Positions 1 through 4,053 of a stretch of DNA of 7,458 bases are shown piece by piece (position 1 is the stretch's first letter; every line of letters starts with the position of its first letter). The notes beneath the pieces were generated by a model. It was not told the origin of the DNA, did not search any database, and saw only the letters and a program-made list of their open reading frames with translations. The DNA is taken from NCBI GenBank assembly GCA_947258895.1, contig CAMYKE010000057.1, forward strand, positions 1,341 to 8,798, read 5' to 3'. Source of the DNA: an uncultured Pseudomonadales bacterium (GTDB taxonomy: Bacteria; Pseudomonadota; Gammaproteobacteria; Pseudomonadales; IMCC2047). The position numbers and the translations under genes were made by a program.

Positions 1-43
1 GGAGGGCCGTAGGCCCGGAGTAAACTTGGGCGACTTGTTATAG
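1..43 (-). repeat. attC site of cassette C7's left neighbour boundary, truncated by window edge
   Basis: This is the R''-side half of an attC. On the plus strand the core GTTATAG lies at 37-43, preceded by the inner inverted repeat GGGCC-GTA-GGCCC near positions 4-16. The stop codon of the small basic protein (38-40) falls inside the core, which is typical of cassette genes. The other half lies outside the window. Confidence 0.8.
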
Positions 44-205
44 GGCACGATTTATCTGCTGGCCACCAGGCTTGATAACGGGGTCCTTGTCGTTGGCGCG
101 GCGTTTCTTGTTGCTGGCATGCTTTGCTTCGTTCTTTCGGCCCCAGAAGGCCCCATTACCCTTCTTGGCACCAGAATGCTCGGTCTTTTTGGAACCCTCG
201 CTCAT
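38..205 (-). CDS. Small, strongly basic cassette protein, function unknown (55 aa)
   Basis: I do not recognise a characterised family. ATG at 203-205 is preceded on the minus strand by GAGGTG with seven bases between, a good ribosome binding site. The stop TAA (38-40) lies in the attC core, as expected for a cassette gene. The product begins MSEGSKKTEHSGAKKG and continues with a GAFWGRKNEAK segment (residues 18-28) and a NKKRRANDKD patch (32-41). About a quarter of residues are Lys or Arg. It has no membrane segment and no Cys. Basic charge, high Gly/Ser/Asn and a single Trp suggest a small, largely disordered nucleic-acid-binding protein, but that is inference from composition only. It is the outermost cassette gene visible and has no promoter of its own that I can see. 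Confidence 0.65.
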   Translation of the reverse strand: MSEGSKKTEHSGAKKGNGAFWGRKNEAKHASNKKRRANDKDPVIKPGGQQINRAL

Positions 206-272
206 ATTCATTCACCTCAATTGCAACTTTTCAAGTCACAGTATGCTAGATATTGTGAAAGATCAAAGTGCA

Positions 273-338
273 CCATAACGCTGCCAGCAACGGACGAAGC
301 ACGCAGTGCTGCGGTCCGTTTGGCTGGCCTTGTTATAT
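273..338 (-). repeat. attC site of cassette C6
   Basis: Plus-strand cores are CCATAAC (273-279) and GTTATAT (332-338). The arms GCCAGC / GCTGGC and AACGGAC / GTCCGTT pair with unpaired bases between them, and the tip contains GCAC-GCA-GTGC. The stop of the DUF1493-like gene (TAA, 333-335) lies within the core. Confidence 0.92.
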
Positions 339-671
339 GTCATAGTTCCATGCCCTTTTTTCGCATGCCGCAACAAGCGCCGCTACCGTGATAGGTATTT
401 TGCCCGCTGCAATATGCTCATCCGGATACTTTAGCTTGCGGAACAAATATATAGGCCCCTTGAAGCATGGCTCATTCCTAAAGTGCCTCATAAATTCAAA
501 CTCAGAAAAATTTACTTTATATCTTTCATGCAGCCTCTCAAGAAGTTCCCAAGCGTCATCTCCATCGACACCTAAATCATCAAGCAGCGTGCTATCAAGT
601 GAAACTTGACTTTTTTGTCTACCGGATTCCTCGGCAACAATTTCAATCACATCGCTTTCTAGCTGTGTCAT
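333..671 (-). CDS. DUF1493 family acyl-carrier-like protein (112 aa)
   Basis: Seen: an acidic helical protein with the motif DLGVDGDDAWELL at residues 32-44, followed by YKVNFSEFEFMRHF (51-64). This matches the DUF1493 family, small proteins with an acyl-carrier-protein-like fold. In true carriers the DSL motif supplies the Ser that takes the phosphopantetheine arm. Here that position reads D-G-D, so no carrier Ser is visible and a standard acyl-carrier role is unlikely. The residues before the stop (CEKRAWNYDI) run into the attC. The start ATG lies 10 bases from the cassette boundary and I see no Shine-Dalgarno sequence. The ATG overlaps the TGA of the upstream cassette ORF as ATGA (668-671), so translation may depend on coupling. 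Function of the family is not established. Confidence 0.82.
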   Translation of the reverse strand: MTQLESDVIEIVAEESGRQKSQVSLDSTLLDDLGVDGDDAWELLERLHERYKVNFSEFEFMRHFRNEPCFKGPIYLFRKLKYPDEHIAAGKIPITVAALVAACEKRAWNYDI

Positions 672-979
672 GACTTATAACGCCCAAAGCTGCGGTGCGA
701 AGCATCCGCCAGCCTTTGCTTGTTAAAGCAGCGACACGCTGCCCGTGAAAGAAACTGCGATGCGGAGCGCAAGCGCAGCCGAACTTGCAGGAAAGATAAC
801 CCGCCAAACAAGAAAGAACCAGATGCTAGCATGGAGATTGGAAGGGCACACCAAAATGCGGAGTGCGATATCGATGTGGGCGGTATGAGCTTTCTTGTGG
901 CACCTGGGGCACGAGCGAACGGTAGTGCTTTGCAGGGGGCTGCGATGCTTGCAACTATTTGTGTTTGAGCCACTTCCAT
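668..979 (-). CDS. Conserved repeated-cassette ORF, copy in C5 (103 aa)
   Basis: This is one of three homologous ORFs in the window (also 1019-1330 and 2438-2749). I recognise no characterised family. ATG at 977-979 is preceded by AAGGA with six bases between, and this spacing is conserved in all three copies. The product begins MEVAQTQ, has ISHSAFWCALP near residue 37 and VRLRLRSASQFLS near residues 66-78, and is rich in Ala, Ser, Leu and Arg. It reads through its own attC and stops at TGA 668-670, overlapping the ATG of the DUF1493-like gene. Against coding: X-versus-Y substitutions are only weakly biased to third codon positions (about 17/11/20 for positions 1/2/3, counted by hand), and the opposite strand has a wobble-aligned open frame. 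The cassette could instead carry a conserved RNA or DNA element. Confidence 0.45.
   Translation of the reverse strand: MEVAQTQIVASIAAPCKALPFARAPGATRKLIPPTSISHSAFWCALPISMLASGSFLFGGLSFLQVRLRLRSASQFLSRAACRCFNKQRLADASHRSFGRYKS
675..728 (-). repeat. attC site of cassette C5
   Basis: Cores are TTATAAC (675-681) and GTTAAAG (722-728). The site is 54 bp long. AAAGC-TGCGG pairs with CCGCC-AGCCTTT across the tip GCG-AAGC, with the offset unpaired bases typical of attC. Confidence 0.92.
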
Positions 980-1016
980 ATCAGATCCTTGCTCCAAACC
1001 TTATTTCCTTTACGCT

Positions 1017-1082
1017 CTTTAACGCCGCAAACAGGGGCGAACCACGAAGTGGGAAGTCCCCGACTGCTTTGCCTGGTTAAGG
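1017..1082 (-). repeat. attC site of cassette C4
   Basis: Cores are CTTTAAC (1017-1023) and GTTAAGG (1076-1082). Outer arms GCAAA / TTTGC and inner GGGG / CCCC flank a small hairpin CCAC-GAA-GTGG at the tip. The site is 66 bp long. The stop of the C4 ORF (TAA, 1019-1021) is in the core. Confidence 0.92.
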
Positions 1083-1330
1083 ACGCGGCACACCGCCCCC
1101 GATAGAAACTGTGATGCGGAGCGCAAGCGCAGCCGAACCTGCAAGCAAGATAACCTGCCAAACACGAAAGTACTAGACGCTAGGGCGGTGGGAAGAGCAC
1201 ACCACAATGCGGAGTGCGATATAGATGCGGTCGGTATGAACTGCCTTGTGGCGCATGGGACGCTAGCGCACGGGAGTATCTTGCCGAGCGCAGCTGTAGT
1301 TGCAACTGTTTGTGTTTGAGCCACTTCCAT
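1019..1330 (-). CDS. Conserved repeated-cassette ORF, copy in C4 (103 aa)
   Basis: This is the second copy of the repeated cassette ORF, in tandem with the C5 copy. ATG at 1328-1330 again follows AAGGA by six bases. The N-terminus MEVAQTQ and the blocks ISHSALWCALP and VRLRLRSASQFLS match the C5 copy, with a single three-base deletion that keeps the frame. The ORF runs through its attC and stops at the terminal core (TAA 1019-1021). The plus-strand stretch from about 1310 to 1345 is essentially identical to the matching part of C5, whereas the middle of the ORF differs at roughly one base in five. The attC sites of the two cassettes differ much more than the bodies. The function is unknown, and whether the protein is made is unproven. 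Confidence 0.45.
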   Translation of the reverse strand: MEVAQTQTVATTAALGKILPCASVPCATRQFIPTASISHSALWCALPTALASSTFVFGRLSCLQVRLRLRSASQFLSGAVCRVLNQAKQSGTSHFVVRPCLRR

Positions 1331-1367
1331 ATCAGATCCTTGCTCGAAATCTTGTTTCCTTTCCGCT

Positions 1368-1450
1368 CGTTAACGAGCCCGGCTAAAAGGCGCAGCGAAA
1401 GCTGCGTCCAGCGGAATGAAATGGAGCGGTTTTTCAGCCGTTTGTTAACT
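1368..1450 (-). repeat. attC site of cassette C3 (brnTA)
   Basis: Cores are CGTTAAC (1368-1374) and GTTAACT (1444-1450). Outer arms GGCTAAAA / TTTTTCAGCC pair with one unpaired base. The variable tip holds a separate GCAGC-GAAA-GCTGC hairpin and a CCAGCGGAA / AATGGAGCGG region. At 83 bp it is the longest attC here. Confidence 0.9.
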
Positions 1451-1457
1451 GCTGATA

Positions 1458-1667
1458 CTACTGCCATTGCAACTTTAGATCGCGATGTGCTTGTGCGCAA
1501 TCACGAAGATATAGATTAATTAAGCTTTGATAGGGTATGCCTTTTTCATCAGCCATACCTTTGAAATACTCAATAGTATCTTCGTCCAGGCGAATGGTAA
1601 TTTGCTTCTTCAGTTTCTGAGCGTATGGATTCGGAGCAGACTTGGAAAAATCATAATGTTTACGCAT
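1458..1667 (-). CDS. brnA: BrnA-type antitoxin (69 aa)
   Basis: Role by family: BrnA neutralises the BrnT ribonuclease toxin by binding it, and the complex represses its own promoter through BrnA's ribbon-helix-helix DNA-binding part. Seen: a basic N-terminal stretch MRKHYDFSKSAPNPYA, the core LKKQITIRLDEDTIEYFKGMADEKGIPYQSLINLYLRD (residues 19-56) typical of this family, and a short tail KLQWQ. A longer frame opens at GTG 1691. I prefer ATG 1665-1667 because GAAGGG precedes it by seven bases and the protein then starts at the family's usual MRKxYDFSK. It overlaps the end of brnT by eight bases, so the pair is translationally linked. It is the second gene of the C3 cassette, ending eight bases from the attC. 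Confidence 0.9.
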   Translation of the reverse strand: MRKHYDFSKSAPNPYAQKLKKQITIRLDEDTIEYFKGMADEKGIPYQSLINLYLRDCAQAHRDLKLQWQ

Positions 1668-1953
1668 GACGATACCCTTCGTAAATTTCACGTTCTTGGT
1701 TATCCGCTTTGCGTGCGGAAATAATGCGGATGGATTCGCTTATTCGGATGCAGTGACAAACCACCAATAGTCGGGAGTGAATGCTCGTACCCAAGAGAAT
1801 GAATCTATCCTCATCATCGCCGTGATCGGGGTCAGAGATTAAGCGAGCAAACTGATCGGTAAAGACCGTTTTCGCCTCATCAAAGGAAACGCCATGCTTC
1901 TTATTATTCGAAGCATTCTTCTTCTCGTCCCATTCAAACGACAGATGATTCAT
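1660..1953 (-). CDS. brnT: BrnT-type ribonuclease toxin (97 aa)
   Basis: Role by family: BrnT is a RelE-like ribonuclease that blocks translation when free and is held inactive by BrnA. Seen: FEWDEKKNASNNKKHGVSFDEAKTVF (residues 6-31), the acidic DPDHGDDEDRFILLG segment (41-55), LLVVCH (62-67) and the C-terminal IRIISARKADNQEREIYE (75-92). These are the expected blocks in the expected order, at the usual length. Toxin first, antitoxin second is the normal brnTA order. The start ATG is 1951-1953; no strong Shine-Dalgarno precedes it. Unlike its cassette neighbours it has a visible promoter and operator-like palindrome. Toxin-antitoxin cassettes with their own promoter are known to stabilise integron arrays; that role here is inference. 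Confidence 0.93.
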   Translation of the reverse strand: MNHLSFEWDEKKNASNNKKHGVSFDEAKTVFTDQFARLISDPDHGDDEDRFILLGTSIHSRLLVVCHCIRISESIRIISARKADNQEREIYEGYRHA

Positions 1954-1959
1954 AACGAC

Positions 1960-1987
1960 AATATAACTACATTGTAATTATAGTCAA
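1960..1987 (-). promoter_or_regulatory. brnTA promoter with operator-like palindrome
   Basis: On the minus strand TTGACT (1982-1987) and TATATT (1960-1965) are separated by 16 bases. That would place the transcript start almost at the brnT ATG, giving a leaderless message. An alternative -10, TATAAT at 1977-1982, would leave a leader of about 17 bases but has only a weak -35. Between and over these elements lies the interrupted palindrome ATAACTACATTGTAATTAT (1963-1981), with ATAA/TTAT and TAC/GTA arms. Its position makes it a good candidate BrnA operator. Confidence 0.6.
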
Positions 1988-2004
1988 GTATGGAGGGTTT
2001 AGGC

Positions 2005-2052
2005 AGTTAACGCCCAAAGCAGCGGTCTGTCCGCTGCCTTTGTTTGTTAAGT
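2005..2052 (-). repeat. attC site of cassette C2 (short form)
   Basis: Cores are AGTTAAC (2005-2011) and GTTAAGT (2046-2052). The arms GCAGCGG / CCGCTGC pair perfectly around TCTGT, and CAAAG / CTTTG extends the stem with one unpaired base. At 48 bp this is a compact attC. The membrane-protein stop TAA (2047-2049) lies in the core. Confidence 0.93.
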
Positions 2053-2433
2053 GTTTCTGCTAAATACATAACTCAACAGTCCGCCCAGCGCCATAGCTAT
2101 TCCTATGGGCAAAAAAAGTGCACTAAGCAATGAGAAACTACCCTCAAATGACTCACCAAAATTAGATTCGAGGTTTGAAATACCTATAGATAATGAGCCG
2201 ATAAAAAAGTACGTATAAAATCCGTATTTAAAATCTTCTTTAGTTGCCTTACTCAAAAGGTACATGCCCAAAACGAATCCACACAATCCACCAAACCCTG
2301 CAACAAAACCAAGGTTTTCTATAGATGTTGGCTCCGCGAAATTTACACCTTCAGGTAGATTTGGCGAGCCTTGCAAAAACCCAGAAATTATCCCAGCAAT
2401 TGCTCCTAGCCCTACTTGTTTCTTGATGTCCAT
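2047..2433 (-). CDS. Small hydrophobic membrane protein, function unknown (128 aa)
   Basis: I do not recognise a family. The product begins MDIKKQVGLGAIAG. Hydrophobic segments are visible at about residues 7-21, 42-61, 72-86 and 100-124, separated by a polar stretch (about 22-41) and an acidic segment NLESNFGESFEGSF (87-100). This suggests four membrane helices in the inner membrane. The Gly-rich helices (GFVAGFGGLCGFVLG, GIAMALGGLL) indicate tight helix packing. The start ATG (2431-2433) is only eight bases inside the cassette, and no Shine-Dalgarno sequence is visible. The preceding cassette ORF ends at TAA 2438-2440, four bases upstream, so reinitiation by the same ribosomes is plausible. 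The open frame extends further upstream through the attC, but that part belongs to the C1 cassette. Confidence 0.75.
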   Translation of the reverse strand: MDIKKQVGLGAIAGIISGFLQGSPNLPEGVNFAEPTSIENLGFVAGFGGLCGFVLGMYLLSKATKEDFKYGFYTYFFIGSLSIGISNLESNFGESFEGSFSLLSALFLPIGIAMALGGLLSYVFSRNT

Positions 2434-2435
2434 AC

Positions 2436-2498
2436 ACTTAACGCCTTGCACACTGGAGAAGCACGCAGTGCTGAATCCGGTGCTGCAAATTGTTAAAG
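2436..2498 (-). repeat. attC site of cassette C1
   Basis: Cores are ACTTAAC (2436-2442) and GTTAAAG (2492-2498). Outer arms TTGCA / TGCAAA and inner GGA / TCC flank the tip AGCAC-GCA-GTGCT. The site is 63 bp long. Confidence 0.92.
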
Positions 2499-2749
2499 CA
2501 GCGGCTTGCCACTGTTGATAGGAACCGCGTTGCGGAGCGCAAGCGCAGCCGGACTGCAAAATTGGAAACTGGAGCGAACGCAACCAAACTAAAAGCAGGC
2601 ATGGCCTTGGAGAGCGCGCGCCAAAATGCGGAGTGCGATATCGGTGCGGTCGGTACGAGCTTTCTTGTGGTACCAACGTAGTGAGCGAACGGTATTGCTT
2701 TGCCGAGCGCAACCGAACCCTCTGCTATTTTTGTTTGAGCCACCGCCAT
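2438..2749 (-). CDS. Conserved repeated-cassette ORF, copy in C1 (103 aa)
   Basis: This is the third and most divergent copy of the repeated cassette ORF, in the cassette next to attI and therefore the one most likely to be transcribed from Pc. ATG at 2747-2749 is preceded by TAGGA with six bases between. An upstream in-frame ATG at 2771-2773 (preceded by GGAAAG) would add eight residues. The product starts MAVAQTK, keeps ISHSAFWRAL and VRLRLRSATRFLS, and ends in a basic tail encoded by the attC (stop TAA 2438-2440). Like the other two copies it spans 312 nt including the stop. The middle section differs most. On the plus strand the antisense open frame seen in the other copies is broken here by a TAG (about 2679-2681), which slightly favours the minus strand. 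Function unknown. Confidence 0.45.
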   Translation of the reverse strand: MAVAQTKIAEGSVALGKAIPFAHYVGTTRKLVPTAPISHSAFWRALSKAMPAFSLVAFAPVSNFAVRLRLRSATRFLSTVASRCFNNLQHRIQHCVLLQCARR

Positions 2750-2785
2750 GTCTAATCCTAGCTCCAAATCCATTTTCTTTCCGCT

Positions 2786-2850
2786 CTTTAACATTTGTCT
2801 ATCGAGCCGGCTCACTTTGTGACTTTTAGCGATTTTCGCTCGATATTTAA
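2786..2850 (-). other. attI / first-cassette junction region
   Basis: The CTTTAAC core (2786-2792; GTTAAAG on the minus strand) marks the integrase-proximal edge of cassette C1. To its right there is no second attC-type palindrome, and noncoding DNA leads toward intI, so this should be attI with recombination between 2791 and 2792. Nearby are a perfect 10-bp palindrome GAGCCGGCTC (2804-2813) and a small inverted repeat AGCGA-TTT-TCGCT (2828-2840). I cannot define the integrase-binding repeats from sequence alone; the outer limit is approximate. Confidence 0.65.
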
Positions 2851-2902
2851 CTTATTAATTTGGAGAGGAATTCTTTTGAAATGACAGATTCCCTTCTGCG
2901 TA

Positions 2903-2946
2903 AAGCGAGCTGGCTCGCTTGGCGAGATACGGGGTTCCCCGTATCT
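2903..2946. repeat. Two adjacent perfect hairpins between attI and Pc
   Basis: First hairpin: AAGCGAGC (2903-2910) and GCTCGCTT (2913-2920) around a two-base centre. Second: AGATACGGGG (2925-2934) and CCCCGTATCT (2937-2946), also with a two-base centre. Only four bases separate them. Neither is followed by a T-run on either strand, so they are not classical terminators. They would lie in the leader of a Pc transcript running into the cassettes, or could be protein-binding palindromes. Confidence 0.7.
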
Positions 2947-2958
2947 ACTCTCGTGTTT

Positions 2959-2988
2959 ATTGTAACCCTTTGAATTTATTCATGTCAC
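2959..2988 (-). promoter_or_regulatory. Candidate cassette promoter Pc
   Basis: On the minus strand GTGACA (2983-2988) and TACAAT (2959-2964) are separated by 18 bases, and each matches five of six consensus bases. It points at the cassette array, starting about 160 bp from the first cassette. Integron cassette promoters normally lie in this region, between intI and attI or within the start of intI. A weaker candidate nearer attI is TTCAAA with TAATAA. Confidence 0.45.
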
Positions 2989-3043
2989 TATTCTGGTCTG
3001 GCCAGAAACCGAGAGTCTGCCGGAAGAAAAGCGAGCCGCTGGC

Positions 3044-3073
3044 TTGATTTCCTCCTAATATACTGGTTATATA
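3044..3073 (+). promoter_or_regulatory. Candidate intI promoter
   Basis: TTGATT (3044-3049) and TATATA (3068-3073) are 18 bases apart. The -10 lies inside the LexA-type box, so bound LexA would block it. The expected transcript start (about 3080) leaves a short leader holding GAGGG (3090-3094) seven bases before ATG 3102. Confidence 0.55.
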
Positions 3074-3087
3074 TCCAGTATATTAGG
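3054..3087 (+). promoter_or_regulatory. LexA-type box (3063-3078) within a 34-bp inverted repeat at the intI promoter
   Basis: The half-sites CTG (3063-3065) and CAG (3076-3078) are separated by an AT-rich ten-base spacer, fitting the gammaproteobacterial LexA consensus CTG-N10-CAG. The box is the centre of a longer inverted repeat with perfect 13-base arms, CCTAATATACTGG (3054-3066) and CCAGTATATTAGG (3075-3087). LexA control of integron integrase genes is established for several integrons, so SOS-induced intI transcription is likely here. Confidence 0.8.
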
Positions 3088-4053
3088 TTGAGGGACCAAC
3101 CATGTCGAGCACTTGAATCAGTTCGAGCCGAAATCAGACTTCGTGGCTATAGTATTCGAACGGAAAAATCGTATCTATCCTGGATTAGAAGATTTATTTA
3201 CTTTATTGACAAACGACACCCCGCTGAGGTGGGCGCCGATGAAGTTAAAGCCTATCTTTCCTGGTTGGCCAATGAGCGGCACGTAGCCGTGAACACCCAA
3301 AAGGTCGCGTTGAATGCGCTGGTGTTTCTCTATCACAAAGTGCTACGCCGCGACCTGGGCGAATTGGGTTTTACACTCGCCAGCAGGCAGCGCTATATCC
3401 CAACCGTGCTTAACCCCAGTGAAGTAAGGGGAATTCTGGAGCAGCTCGACGGCACTAAGAAATTGGTTGTTGAACTGATGTATGGGAGCGGCCTGCGGGT
3501 ATCCAAAGCGCTGAGGCTAAGGGTGCAGGATGTCGATCTGTGCAGATTCGCCTTAACGGTACGCTCCGGGAAAGGGAGAAAAGACCGGCAAACGCTGCTG
3601 AGTAAAAACCTGGAGCAGCCGTTATCCCTGGCGATTGATAATGCCATTGCTGTTCAGCAGGAGGATAATCTCCAGGGTGTCGGCAGTTCTTTGCCTGTGG
3701 GGCTTGGCAGAAAATATCCCAACGCTCACACCTCTACGGGCTGGGCATTTCTGTTCCCCTCGACCACCTGGTGTAGACATCCGGTTACTAAAATTCGTTG
3801 TCGGCATCATTTGCACCAAACTGTGATTCGCAAGGCCCTCAAGGTTGCTGTTGCGAAAGCTGGCATTACCAACAAACGGGTAAACTGCCATACGTTTCGC
3901 CACTCATTTGCGACCCGGCTACTTTCCACCGGTACGGACATCCGAACTGTACAGGAGCTACTGGGCCATAACGACGTCAAGACGACGCAGATATATACCC
4001 ACGTGCTCGGCCAGCATTACGCAGGGACCAGAAGTCCTATGGATGATTTGTAG
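3088..4053 (+). CDS. intI: Integron integrase (tyrosine recombinase), probable N-terminal frameshift
   Basis: Function by family: site-specific recombinase that excises attC cassettes and inserts them at attI. Seen (321-aa frame): N-terminal core-binding domain (about 10-95, IRLRGYSIRTEKSYLSWIRRFI); Arg137 in GLRVSK; Lys162 in GKGRKDR; the integron-specific insertion with LPVGLGRKYPNAH and RHHLH (about 190-242); H268xxR271 in HTFRHSFA; His294 in LLGHND; Tyr303 in IYTHV. All catalytic residues are present. Two oddities. (1) The usual start MSS... is ATG 3102 with a good Shine-Dalgarno, but that frame stops at 3114-3116; the body frame opens only at TTG 3088, directly abutting the inverted repeat and without a usable ribosome binding site. 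(2) Lys140 replaces the conserved Glu of GLRxxE. The gene may be inactive; a sequencing error at 3111 would explain only the first oddity. Confidence 0.92.
   Translation: MRDQPCRALESVRAEIRLRGYSIRTEKSYLSWIRRFIYFIDKRHPAEVGADEVKAYLSWLANERHVAVNTQKVALNALVFLYHKVLRRDLGELGFTLASRQRYIPTVLNPSEVRGILEQLDGTKKLVVELMYGSGLRVSKALRLRVQDVDLCRFALTVRSGKGRKDRQTLLSKNLEQPLSLAIDNAIAVQQEDNLQGVGSSLPVGLGRKYPNAHTSTGWAFLFPSTTWCRHPVTKIRCRHHLHQTVIRKALKVAVAKAGITNKRVNCHTFRHSFATRLLSTGTDIRTVQELLGHNDVKTTQIYTHVLGQHYAGTRSPMDDL

Larger units (their letters stand above)
1..2791 (-). mobile_element. Integron gene-cassette array (seven cassettes, last one cut by window edge)
   Basis: Seen: successive imperfect palindromes bounded by RYYYAAC and GTTRRRY-like cores separate short minus-strand ORFs, each ending in or next to such a site, with an integron integrase gene to the right in the opposite orientation. 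This is the standard integron layout. Placing recombination points between G and TT of the core gives cassettes C1 2442-2791, C2 2011-2441, C3 1374-2010, C4 1023-1373, C5 681-1022, C6 279-680 and C7 (window edge)-278. Most cassette genes lack their own promoter; C3 is the clear exception. The attC sites vary in length (48-83 bp) and sequence, unlike the near-uniform attC sites of large Vibrio-type arrays. Confidence 0.93.

Noticed and set aside
1668..1691. Longer BrnA start at GTG 1691.
   Set aside because: ATG 1667 has a better ribosome binding site and matches the family's usual N-terminus.
275..2500. Regularly spaced palindromes considered as a CRISPR array.
   Set aside because: The repeats are not identical, spacing follows ORF lengths, and the cores and unpaired bases are those of attC sites.
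2434..2712. Upstream extension of the C2 membrane protein through the attC into cassette C1 (a 221-codon frame).
   Set aside because: It crosses a cassette boundary and is a different frame of the repeated cassette; the membrane protein is complete from ATG 2433.
2881..2973. A 30-codon plus-strand ORF (MTDSLLRKASWL...) with GGAGAGGA about eleven bases before its ATG, overlapping the two hairpins.
   Set aside because: The ribosome-site spacing is long, the sequence is largely dictated by the hairpins, it runs against the cassette transcripts, and I recognise no family. Possible leader peptide, but not supportable.
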